Shown here piece after piece: positions 9,161-17,175 of a stretch of DNA of 51,757 nt. Below the pieces are notes generated by a model. That model did not search any database. It saw only the letters and a program-made list of their open reading frames with translations, and was not told the origin of the DNA. How positions within the stretch are numbered: position 1 is the first letter of the stretch; every line of letters starts with the position of its first letter. Source of the DNA: RGIG8244 sp045592785 (GTDB lineage: Bacteria > Verrucomicrobiota > Lentisphaeria > Victivallales > UBA1829); contig JAZNVL010000036.1 in NCBI GenBank assembly GCA_045592785.1, positions 1 through 51,757 of the forward strand, in the 5' to 3' direction. Made by a program: the position numbers and the translations under genes.

Positions 9161-10150
9161 ATGATCAAACTGCCTTACACATACGAAGGACGCCCGCTTT
9201 CCGAATACGGAAAACGCCGGAAGCCTTCATTTCAGTTACGCCGGAGAAGATCCGGCGCGGGGCGTTTTTTCCTTTTTCTCCTGATTTTACTTCTCCCCGG
9301 CGGTGCCGGATACGGCATCTGGTATTTCTTCTTCCAGGACGAAAAAACAGAAGAAACGACTCCCGCGGAAGAAACGATCACGCCGGAAATCCCTGCGGAA
9401 CTTCCCGTTGCGGAACCGGTGACGGAAGAAGTAGCAACCGTGGTGGAACAGCCCCGTCCGGTGATCCGCCCGGCGGTACAACAAAATGCGTTATCGGAAG
9501 AAGCGAGCCGTCAGGCAATGAAAATTTACAGTGCCGGGGTGAATGCCTGGCGCAATCAGGATCACGTTAAGGCACGCAGTGCCATGCGTCTTCTGCTGGA
9601 TAAACTGGGTCTTCCGGTGAATCATCAACTGTATTCCCAGGCATGTACCATTCTGAATGAAAGCAGCCGGATCATTTACGAAAGCGGTTCGGATCCCGCA
9701 GAATGGGAAACATACAAAGTGAAAAGCGGCGATGTGCTTTCCCGGATCGCAAGAAGAAAATCCACCACCGTGGCTCTTATCAAACAAGCCAACGGGTTGA
9801 CCAATGACAATCTGCGCATCGGACAGACTCTCCGGATCCCGGTAACGGTCTGGCGTGTGCGTATCGACCGGGGCGGCAGCCGGGTCCTTCTTTACGGCAA
9901 CGGACGACTCTTCACGGTTTATCCGGCGGAGATCGGGTCCCATGCGACGGAAGCGTTATCCGGCAGTTACAACCTCAAAAGCAAACAGTCTGACCGACTG
10001 ATATTTACCAGTGACACCGGTGACACGGTGGAACTGTATTCCCTGCGATCCCGCGGAGATAACGGGAATGGAATCGCGTTATCGCAATCTGATTTGCAGG
10101 AACTTTACAAATTGACACCGTCCGGAATGGCGGCGGAAATCACGAATTAA
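9161..10150 (+). CDS. LysM protein with a degenerate L,D-transpeptidase-like domain
   Basis: 329 residues. A basic cytoplasmic N-terminus leads to one membrane segment (about 35-55), then an acidic, proline-rich linker, a helical repeat-like stretch, and a LysM domain (YKVKSGDVLSRIARR to LRIGQTLRIPV) that binds peptidoglycan. The last 110 residues resemble a YkuD-type L,D-transpeptidase: VLLYGNGRLFTVYPAEIGS at its start and GIALSQSDLQELYKLTPSG at its end (from residue 304). At the place of the catalytic cysteine motif (GCIRM-like) it reads GIAL and no cysteine is near, so cross-linking activity is unlikely. The start at 9161 has AGGA eight bases ahead; an earlier ATG at 9122 lies in the promoter. 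accA follows after 12 bases. Confidence 0.85.
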   Translation: MIKLPYTYEGRPLSEYGKRRKPSFQLRRRRSGAGRFFLFLLILLLPGGAGYGIWYFFFQDEKTEETTPAEETITPEIPAELPVAEPVTEEVATVVEQPRPVIRPAVQQNALSEEASRQAMKIYSAGVNAWRNQDHVKARSAMRLLLDKLGLPVNHQLYSQACTILNESSRIIYESGSDPAEWETYKVKSGDVLSRIARRKSTTVALIKQANGLTNDNLRIGQTLRIPVTVWRVRIDRGGSRVLLYGNGRLFTVYPAEIGSHATEALSGSYNLKSKQSDRLIFTSDTGDTVELYSLRSRGDNGNGIALSQSDLQELYKLTPSGMAAEITN

Positions 10151-10162
10151 TGGAGACCGATT

Positions 10163-11116
10163 ATGGCCACAGTTACTCTTGAATTTGAAAAACCGGTGGA
10201 ACAACTGGAATTGCAGCTCATGGAATGGGAGAATGATAAAAACCGTTCCCAAGCAGAAATTCAGGCACTGCGTGATCAATTGGAAACGCTGAAAAAAGAT
10301 ATTTATACTCACCTGACTCCCTGGCAGAAAGTACAGCTGGCGCGTCATCCGAACCGTCCCTACGCCCTGGATTACATCGAACGCATCTTCGATGACTTCA
10401 TGGAATTCCACGGGGACCGCCGTTTTGCCGATGACCCGGCAATCGTGGGCGGATTCGCCACATTGAACGGGGAACCGGTCATGGTCATCGGGACCCAGAA
10501 GGGCCGCAACACGAAGGAAAGCGTATTCCGCAACTTCGGCTGTCCTCACCCGGAAGGATACCGGAAAGCATTGCGTCTGATGGAAGTGGCGGAACTGGCG
10601 AAACGCCCCATCATCACGTTGATCGATACCCCAGGTGCATTCCCCGGCGTTGCTTCGGAAGAACGTCATATCGGGGAAGCCATTGCGGTGAATCTGCGTG
10701 AAATGTTCGGATTCACGGTACCCATTCTCTGCGTTGTGATCGGGGAAGGCGGATCCGGCGGAGCTCTGGGGCTGGGCGTCGGAAACAAAGTCTTCCTGCT
10801 GGAAAATGCCTATTACTCTGTGATCACGCCGGAAGGCTGTGCGGCGATCCTCTGGAAAGACCGTGCGTATTCCGAAAAAGCTGCCGCCGCTCTGAAATTG
10901 ACCGGCGCGGAACTGCAGAAACTGGATATCATCGACGGGATCATACCGGAACCCGCGGGCGGAGCCCATAAGGATTACGATACCGCCGCAGACATTCTGA
11001 AAGATCATCTCTGCAAGGAACTCAAATCGCTGAAAAAGCTTTCCCCCGCAAAACTCAAGGAACAGCGTTACAAACGGTTCCGTTCCATTTCGTTCTATCA
11101 GGAAAATGCCGAATGA
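10163..11116 (+). CDS. accA: Acetyl-CoA carboxylase carboxyltransferase subunit alpha
   Basis: 317 residues, the normal length. It carries the characteristic opening (LEFEKPVEQLE), LTPWQKVQLARHPNRP, FHGDRRFADDPAI, RNFGCPHPEGYRKALR, and the acyl-enzyme oxyanion glycines in VIGEGGSGGALG. With AccD it transfers the carboxyl group from carboxybiotin to acetyl-CoA, making malonyl-CoA for fatty acid synthesis. accD, accB and accC are not in the window. GGAGA precedes the ATG. The stop overlaps the next gene by ATGA. It is a housekeeping gene in a mixed operon with murI. Confidence 0.97.
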   Translation: MATVTLEFEKPVEQLELQLMEWENDKNRSQAEIQALRDQLETLKKDIYTHLTPWQKVQLARHPNRPYALDYIERIFDDFMEFHGDRRFADDPAIVGGFATLNGEPVMVIGTQKGRNTKESVFRNFGCPHPEGYRKALRLMEVAELAKRPIITLIDTPGAFPGVASEERHIGEAIAVNLREMFGFTVPILCVVIGEGGSGGALGLGVGNKVFLLENAYYSVITPEGCAAILWKDRAYSEKAAAALKLTGAELQKLDIIDGIIPEPAGGAHKDYDTAADILKDHLCKELKSLKKLSPAKLKEQRYKRFRSISFYQENAE

Positions 11117-11619
11117 GCAAAGGTAACGATTTCCCGGAGGGATTTACCCTGCGCAATGCGGATGAACAGGACGTGATGAATATTCACGAACTGCTGAAAG
11201 TCTATGCCGCCGACCGGCTCCTCCTGCCCCGGCCGCCTGAAGATATTCTGGAAAAGATCCGCAATTTCCGTATTCTGGAACTGAACGGAGAATTCGCCGG
11301 GTGTACCGCACTCCGGAATTACGGCGGCGGATTGTATGAAGTCCGGTCCCTGGCAGTCCGCAAAGAAATGCTGGGGAAAGGCGCGGGCAGTGCCATGGTT
11401 TCGGCTTTGCTGGATTCTCTTCGGCGTACCGCCACGGAACCGGTCCGCGTGTTTGCCCTGACCTACCGCGACAACTTTTTCCATCGTCTGGGTTTCCAAA
11501 CGGTGGAGAAAGAGATGTTCCCGGAAAAGATCTGGAGTGATTGCTCCGTGTGTCCGAAAAAAGACCGCTGTGATGAGATCGCAGTACTGATCGAGATCCC
11601 GGCAGCCGGGACGGCATGA
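11113..11619 (+). CDS. ArgA-type GNAT N-acetyltransferase (probable N-acetylglutamate synthase)
   Basis: 168 residues. This is a short stand-alone GNAT domain: LRNADEQDVMNI at the start, the acetyl-CoA pyrophosphate loop RKEMLGKGAGSAM, and FFHRLGFQTVEKEM. The tail MFPEKIWSDCSVCPKKDRC is typical of the short ArgA-like N-acetylglutamate synthases, which start arginine synthesis by acetylating glutamate. Other GNAT enzymes share the core, so the substrate rests on that tail alone. The start overlaps accA by ATGA with AGGAAA inside the accA end. murI begins two bases after its stop; both enzymes use glutamate. Confidence 0.85.
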   Translation: MSKGNDFPEGFTLRNADEQDVMNIHELLKVYAADRLLLPRPPEDILEKIRNFRILELNGEFAGCTALRNYGGGLYEVRSLAVRKEMLGKGAGSAMVSALLDSLRRTATEPVRVFALTYRDNFFHRLGFQTVEKEMFPEKIWSDCSVCPKKDRCDEIAVLIEIPAAGTA

Positions 11620-11620
11620 T

Positions 11621-12421
11621 ATGACGCGTGATCCGGCAGCACCTATCGGCATCTTCGATTCCGGTCTGGGGGGACTTACTGTTGCCGCCGCAGTCCGCAA
11701 ACTTCTGCCCTCGGAACAGATCGTATACCTGGGCGATACCGCCCGGGTTCCTTACGGGACCCGTTCCCCGGAAACCGTACAGCGTTTTGCCCTTGAAAAT
11801 GCCCGGTTCCTCCGGAAACACAATATCAAACTGCTGGTGGCGGCATGCAATACCGTTTCCTCCGTCGCATTGGAAACCTTGCGGCAGGCAGTCCCCGAGA
11901 TCCCGGTCATCGGCGTCATCCACAGTGGCGTACGCGCCGCCATCCGGTCAAATGCCCGTTCCGTTACCGTGATCGGGACCCGCGGAACGATCCGGAGCGG
12001 TGCTTACGAACGAGCCTTGAAAGAAGCCGATCCCGGCTTGCAGGTCAACGCCATTGCGTGTCCTCTGCTGGTCCCGCTGGCGGAAGAAGGGATCCTCACC
12101 GGCCCCGCCGTCAAAGAGATTTTACATTTGTATCTTGCCCCCCTGCGGGAAACGCCGCCGGATGCTCTGCTGCCCGGCTGTACCCATTATCCGCTGTTCC
12201 GTGCCGCGCTGCAAGAGTATCTGCCTGCCTGCACACAGATCCTGGATTGCGCAGGCGCGTGTGCCGGAGAAGTACAGGAACTCCTCGCCGAACACGGGAT
12301 GCCCGCCCACGGGACAGGCGGACTCCGTTGTTATGTGACGGACTCCCCGCCGGGTTTTGAAGAACAGGCGCGCCGTTTTCTTGGTTATGCTCCGGAATCG
12401 GTGGAACCTGCAACGCTCTGA
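11621..12421 (+). CDS. murI: Glutamate racemase
   Basis: 266 residues, the usual length. It opens with IGIFDSGLGGLTVAAAV and has the two catalytic cysteines in AACNT and PGCTHYPLF, as well as LGDTARVPYG. It converts L-glutamate to D-glutamate for peptidoglycan precursors, in the cytoplasm. It starts two bases after the acetyltransferase stop with only a poor Shine-Dalgarno, so translation is probably coupled. No hairpin terminator is visible in the 90 bases that follow, which hold the promoter of the next gene. Confidence 0.96.
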   Translation: MTRDPAAPIGIFDSGLGGLTVAAAVRKLLPSEQIVYLGDTARVPYGTRSPETVQRFALENARFLRKHNIKLLVAACNTVSSVALETLRQAVPEIPVIGVIHSGVRAAIRSNARSVTVIGTRGTIRSGAYERALKEADPGLQVNAIACPLLVPLAEEGILTGPAVKEILHLYLAPLRETPPDALLPGCTHYPLFRAALQEYLPACTQILDCAGACAGEVQELLAEHGMPAHGTGGLRCYVTDSPPGFEEQARRFLGYAPESVEPATL

Positions 12422-12448
12422 AAATCTTACATTTTTTCGCTGAACCGC

Positions 12449-12477
12449 TTGACATTTTTCCGGTTATGGATTATATT
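12449..12477 (+). promoter_or_regulatory. Strong sigma70-like promoter for the DUF4838 gene
   Basis: TTGACA (12449-12454), 17 bases, TATATT (12472-12477). A second TATATT lies at 12489-12494 without a matching -35 box. The gene starts 35 bases after the -10 box. Confidence 0.82.
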
Positions 12478-12512
12478 GTTATAGTTTGTATATTACAATG
12501 AAAGGATTTACT

Positions 12513-15464
12513 ATGAAACTGCGATTATTTGCCGCTCTTTTCAGCATGATCCCGGTCATGCTTGCCGCCGCCGAGATCAACGTGCCTATGAAGTACACGT
12601 TTGAGAAAAAACGGGAACTCTCCGAACTGGAAAAGAAAGCCAATCTGCCGGAACCCGTGGTCGTCAAAGAGACCACGATGACCGTGAAAGGGAAAGAATA
12701 CCCGGCACTGCATTTCAAATTGAGCAAATCCCGGAAGAACGGGGCGACACTCCGATTCAAACTGGATCCGGTGGTGGATATGGTCAACAGTCATCCCACG
12801 CTGTATTACTATGCCCGCACCAGCAATAACCTGCAGGTCCCCATCACCATTGCCGTGGTCAATCATCTGAACCAGACCATATCCCAGCCCGGCAGAGTCG
12901 CGCAGAAGAAACAGGGCGATGACTTCTTTACGTTCAGCCGCAATCTCTTTTATCATCCGCCGTGGGGACAATTCCGTGACCTGCGTCAGCTCAAGGAACT
13001 GACCCTCTCCGTGGATGTGAACGCATTGCCGAAAAACGCAGATGATCAGGAAACGGATTCCATGGAAGTCACCATCACCCTGCCCTTCTTCACGGAGGAA
13101 TGTGCCTGGTCCGACCGTCCGGAACAGAAAGCAAAGTTCTTGAAGTGGCTGAACTGGATCGATACCTGGCAGCCGGACCTCTCGGACAGCAGTCATTATC
13201 TGGAACCGCCGAAGACGGGCCGGATCGCAAATCCCATTGCGCTGACCATCGCGGGGAAACCCAATGCGGAGATCATTTATCAGAACGACAAAGACGGGAT
13301 CGTGAAGAACGCGGCAAAGGAAATGCAGAAGTGGTTCAAAGCCATTTCCGGAGCGACACTGCCCATTCTGGAAAAACCCGGCACCATGCCCGTCAAGATC
13401 TATCTGGATTCCGAAGAAGGCAAAAAGAAGTTTGCCGCAGATATGAAAACACTGGAACCCGACGGGAAGGAATACAAGAGTAAAGACGGGTATTTCATCC
13501 GCACGGACGGGAACAATATTTACATCGGCGGACTTCTGCCCCAGTCCGCATTGTTCGGCACGTTCGCCTTCATCGAAAACAACACCGATTTGATCTTTGC
13601 GAAGACGAACCCGGATTTCGGGACGGTGTATTCGCAGAACCCGGACATCAAAATCGTGTGGGCGGATGTACTTGTCCGCACAAAAGTCAAGTTCCGGGGC
13701 TTCCTGGGGACCGGTCCGGATAAAGCATGGCAGGCACGGAACGGGATGAATTATATCGGCGGTGAGTGGGGTCAGGCCCATGAATTTGCCAACGGACTGT
13801 TGGAAAGTTATCTCTTCCATGATGAATTTGCAGCTCTGGTGGGGAACCCGAAAGACGGCTATACACACAGAAAAGTTTCCTACTACGGGGCGCAGGCGTG
13901 TTTGCGGGAAGAAGCCTATCAGCATGTTCTGGAGGAAATGAAAGAGAAAATCGAGAAACGCAAAAAAGAAGGCAAGATGCCCGACGTCATGATGATCGGC
14001 AACGAAGACAACTGGAACGTATGCTGCTGCGATGCCTGTACCCAGCCCATCACGCTGCCGGACGGTACCGTTCTCACGTCCAACAAGACCAGCGATGCGT
14101 TCAAAATGAGTGACCCGAAAGAACAGCGTTACCGGAGCAATCAGTACTGGATGTTCATCAACCGTCTTTCCAAAGACATCCGCAAGGTCTATCCCACGGT
14201 TGCAGTGGGCGCGATGGCGTACTTCTTCATGGAAGTCCCGCCGGATATCCCCATCGAAGAAAGCGTGTACTACAAGTTCTGTCCGCTTTACTCCCGCGGC
14301 GATTTCCGCAATCCCGTTTATTCCCCCACCAATCCCACCGTCTACCGGAACCGGAACGGGTTGCTCAAATGCGGCGGGCACATGGACCAGTATGAATATT
14401 ACTACTTCCTGCCGGTGGCGGAAGTTTACCGGGAAGACTGTCTGGACGGACTGGAACACGGGATGGAAGGATTCGCCTTTGAATGGATGATCGAGCACTG
14501 GGAATTTCCGGAAATGTTGGGACAGGACTGGTGGGTCATGGCACGGATCCAGTGGGATCCCACGCAGAACGTGGAACAGCTCCGGAAATATTACATGCGG
14601 CGCACCTATCATGAAGGCGCACCGGTGGCGGAAAAGTTGATCCTGGGACTGCTGAAACAGCATTACGGCGGGGTGTGGAGTGCCCATGGACTTTCCTGGC
14701 CGTGGAACGCATTTTTTGACAAGGGACACGGGGAAGAACTGCGTAAGCTCTTCAAAGAAACCGTACCGAAGATCAAGAACAAACGCGCCCGGCTCAGTTT
14801 CGGACGTCTCATGCTGGAATTTGAAGGGGCATATCAGGCGTATCTGAACAAGAAGAACAAGGTCAAACCGCCGAAGTCAGAGATCACCAATCAGAAAGCG
14901 TGCAATATGATCCTCGACAATCTGAGCAATCAGATGTGGGGAACGCCCGGCTTCAATTTCTCGGAAAATCTGGTCGGATACATGACCACGGTGGAAGAAA
15001 ATGGCAAATTCTTCAATGCGCTGCGCTTGAAATACACACCAAAGAAAAGCAGAAAAGATGTCCAGTACATAATCGGGTCCACCACTATCAGAGCAAAGAA
15101 CCCCGTTGCTCTCCCCGGAATGTTGCAATTCAAGATCAAAGCACTGACTCCCGGCAAACCGGGTTCCGCCTTCCCCTTCTTCGGAGTCCGCGGCAGTGAT
15201 TCCGGCGTGGAATATGCGTTCCCTGACAAACATTACAAGGTGATCGGAAAAAACCTGGTGGAAGTGAACTTCATGCCCGCAAAAGCCGGAGTCCCGCCGG
15301 ATGGGGTCAAGACATTCCGGTTCATGTATAACAACAACTCCATCGGGCCGAAGGGTGCGGAGTTCCTGGTCTATGACTTCAAGATCGTCCCTGCCATGAG
15401 TAAAGACGATCTGAAAGACGAAATGAATAAGTTCGACGACGATCTTCTGGGCGGAGGTTTCTGA
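12513..15464 (+). CDS. Secreted DUF4838 (alpha-glucuronidase-like) protein
   Basis: 983 residues. A signal peptide (MKLRLFAALFSMIPVMLAAA) is followed by a beta-rich N-terminal domain of about 230 residues. Next comes a domain like the N-terminal part of GH67/GH20 enzymes (IVKNAAKEMQKWFKAISG to GTFAFIENN), then the DUF4838 TIM-barrel-like region with FRGFLGTGPDKAWQARNGMN, MMIGNEDNWNVCCCDACT and FEWMIEHWEFPEM. The last 160 residues look like a carbohydrate-binding beta-sandwich. Its reaction is unproven; the family is seen in polysaccharide-degrading bacteria and is probably a glycosidase. The start at 12513 has AAAGGA at good spacing; in-frame ATGs at 12486 and 12498 lie ahead of that site. 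It is a single-gene unit with its own promoter and terminator. Confidence 0.85.
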   Translation: MKLRLFAALFSMIPVMLAAAEINVPMKYTFEKKRELSELEKKANLPEPVVVKETTMTVKGKEYPALHFKLSKSRKNGATLRFKLDPVVDMVNSHPTLYYYARTSNNLQVPITIAVVNHLNQTISQPGRVAQKKQGDDFFTFSRNLFYHPPWGQFRDLRQLKELTLSVDVNALPKNADDQETDSMEVTITLPFFTEECAWSDRPEQKAKFLKWLNWIDTWQPDLSDSSHYLEPPKTGRIANPIALTIAGKPNAEIIYQNDKDGIVKNAAKEMQKWFKAISGATLPILEKPGTMPVKIYLDSEEGKKKFAADMKTLEPDGKEYKSKDGYFIRTDGNNIYIGGLLPQSALFGTFAFIENNTDLIFAKTNPDFGTVYSQNPDIKIVWADVLVRTKVKFRGFLGTGPDKAWQARNGMNYIGGEWGQAHEFANGLLESYLFHDEFAALVGNPKDGYTHRKVSYYGAQACLREEAYQHVLEEMKEKIEKRKKEGKMPDVMMIGNEDNWNVCCCDACTQPITLPDGTVLTSNKTSDAFKMSDPKEQRYRSNQYWMFINRLSKDIRKVYPTVAVGAMAYFFMEVPPDIPIEESVYYKFCPLYSRGDFRNPVYSPTNPTVYRNRNGLLKCGGHMDQYEYYYFLPVAEVYREDCLDGLEHGMEGFAFEWMIEHWEFPEMLGQDWWVMARIQWDPTQNVEQLRKYYMRRTYHEGAPVAEKLILGLLKQHYGGVWSAHGLSWPWNAFFDKGHGEELRKLFKETVPKIKNKRARLSFGRLMLEFEGAYQAYLNKKNKVKPPKSEITNQKACNMILDNLSNQMWGTPGFNFSENLVGYMTTVEENGKFFNALRLKYTPKKSRKDVQYIIGSTTIRAKNPVALPGMLQFKIKALTPGKPGSAFPFFGVRGSDSGVEYAFPDKHYKVIGKNLVEVNFMPAKAGVPPDGVKTFRFMYNNNSIGPKGAEFLVYDFKIVPAMSKDDLKDEMNKFDDDLLGGGF

Positions 15465-15489
15465 TTCCCGACCCGGTCGCCCGGAAAAC

Positions 15490-15530
15490 AGGTGCGCTTT
15501 TTCACAAACGGAAAAGCGCACCTAATTTTT
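15490..15530. terminator. Bidirectional terminator between convergent units
   Basis: A perfect 12-pair stem (AGGTGCGCTTTT with AAAAGCGCACCT) around a ten-base loop, followed by AATTTTTT on the plus strand. On the minus strand the stem ends in a T run as well. The minus-strand permease stop codon (15502-15504) lies in the loop, and the right arm encodes that protein's last residues. Confidence 0.9.
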
Positions 15531-17175
15531 TGCCCAGCAATACAGACGCGGCAATCAGTGCGGAAGCCAGGAATGCCATCGCCCATACGCCGAACGCGGC
15601 TGCCACATAGGGACCCGTTCCCAGGTACTGCGAAAGTTCGTAGATCGCTTTCGTAATGGGGTAGAACTCCGTTTTCTGCGCCAGAATGAGCGAGTCGGAA
15701 ACTTCCAGCATGGAGAAGCTGAACGCAAACAGTCCGCCCACCAGAAGGTTCGCCGCGATCAACGGCAGAACGATCCGCAGAAATACACGGAACGGACCCG
15801 CGCCCGTATTCCGTGCCGCGTTTTCCAGTTCGATGGGAGTCTGTTCCAATCCGCTGGCAGCCGCACGCAAAACATAGGGGACACGGCGGATGGCATACGC
15901 CGCCGCCAGAAGCAGGACGGGATTGTTGATGGGATCAAAGATCGATGCCGCCCAGGGATACCGGATATACATACCCAGAAAACCGACTGCCAGCACGATC
16001 CCCGGGATCATGAGCGGGAGCATCCCGGTCAGGTCAAAGACTTTCCCCAGGAAAGACCGGGAGCGTTTCGCCCACCATGCGGCAAGCCCGCCCGCCAGGA
16101 CCGCCAGGATCGTCGCCAGAACGGAATAGCGGATGCTGTTCACGATACTGGGAGCCACCAGTTGGTCACTCAACGCATTCTGGAAGTGGACCAGCGAATA
16201 ACGCAACGGCAGGATGGTGCGGTACCAGGATTCACTGCCGGCGGTCAGGATCAATGCCAGATGGGGCAGGATCGCCACAAACGTGAATAAACTGAACGCG
16301 GCTGTCGGCAGATATTTCCGCCAGCCGGGAAGTGTACGGGTATGTGCCAGCGCGTTCCCTTTAAGTCCGGCGGCACTGGCGGTATCGCCCAGCAACAGAC
16401 GCGCCGCCAGATACAGGATAACAGAGAACAACAGCATCACGATCACAAGCGTGTACGCCGCCGGGTTCGTGCCCAGTTCCGTGATCCCGTTGAAGACCTG
16501 GACCGGGGTCACCGTGTTATAACCGAACATCAGGGGCGTACCCAGTTCCGTAAAACTCCAGATCAGCACGATACTTCCGCCCGCCAGGATCCCGGGCCGG
16601 GTCAGCGGCAATGTGATCCGGAAGAAACGTTCCCGCGCCGGGATGCCCATATTCTTCGCCGCTTCGATGAGCTGCGGATCCTGATTCGCCAATGCCGTCA
16701 CCAGATTCAGATACACGATGGGATAAAGATGCAGGGCTTCCATTACGCAGATGCTCCAGAACCTGCCGTCACCCCCCAGAAAGTCGTAAGGACCGAGACT
16801 GAACACCGCAAGGATGCTGTTCAGCACCCCGTAATGTCCCAGGATCTGCTGGAATCCCAGCGCACCCACAAAGGGCGGCAGGATCATGGGTGCCATCATC
16901 ATGGCGGGACAGGCATTTTTCCAGGGGAAATCGTACCGGTCATAAAGCAAAGCCAGCGGGAACGAGAAAAGGAATACCAGCAACGTTGTCACGATACTGA
17001 TGCAGAACGAATTCCAGATCCCTTCCAGATAAAGCGGATTCCGGCATACTTCGCAGAGGACCTTCCAGTCAAGTCCCTGTTCCAACACCGTCCACAGGGG
17101 CAGAAAAAGGAACAGGACAAAGAATACAGTCAGGAATAACGCACCCAGCGTTTTAAGTATGGAGAACGATTTCAT
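15502..17175 (-). CDS. ABC transporter permease, double-length (iron(III)/AEP type)
   Basis: 557 residues with about twelve membrane segments, made of two fused permease domains as in FbpB/SfuB/ThiP-like proteins. Each half has the ABC-contact (EAA) loop: IEAAKNMGIPARERFFRITLPL in the first and ENAARNTGAGPFRVFLRIVLPL in the second. One such chain can form the whole membrane channel. It overlaps the binding-protein gene by ATGA, and the ATPase gene is just upstream. The substrate class (ferric iron, thiamine, 2-aminoethylphosphonate or similar) is inferred from the fused architecture. Its stop lies inside a terminator loop. Confidence 0.93.
   Translation of the reverse strand: MKSFSILKTLGALFLTVFFVLFLFLPLWTVLEQGLDWKVLCEVCRNPLYLEGIWNSFCISIVTTLLVFLFSFPLALLYDRYDFPWKNACPAMMMAPMILPPFVGALGFQQILGHYGVLNSILAVFSLGPYDFLGGDGRFWSICVMEALHLYPIVYLNLVTALANQDPQLIEAAKNMGIPARERFFRITLPLTRPGILAGGSIVLIWSFTELGTPLMFGYNTVTPVQVFNGITELGTNPAAYTLVIVMLLFSVILYLAARLLLGDTASAAGLKGNALAHTRTLPGWRKYLPTAAFSLFTFVAILPHLALILTAGSESWYRTILPLRYSLVHFQNALSDQLVAPSIVNSIRYSVLATILAVLAGGLAAWWAKRSRSFLGKVFDLTGMLPLMIPGIVLAVGFLGMYIRYPWAASIFDPINNPVLLLAAAYAIRRVPYVLRAAASGLEQTPIELENAARNTGAGPFRVFLRIVLPLIAANLLVGGLFAFSFSMLEVSDSLILAQKTEFYPITKAIYELSQYLGTGPYVAAAFGVWAMAFLASALIAASVLLGKKLGALFRL

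Noticed and set aside
12525..14729. A 734-codon open frame on the minus strand inside the DUF4838 gene
   Set aside because: It mirrors the codon pattern of the plus-strand gene, shows no domain or Shine-Dalgarno, and is rich in the H, R, F and G runs typical of antisense shadows.
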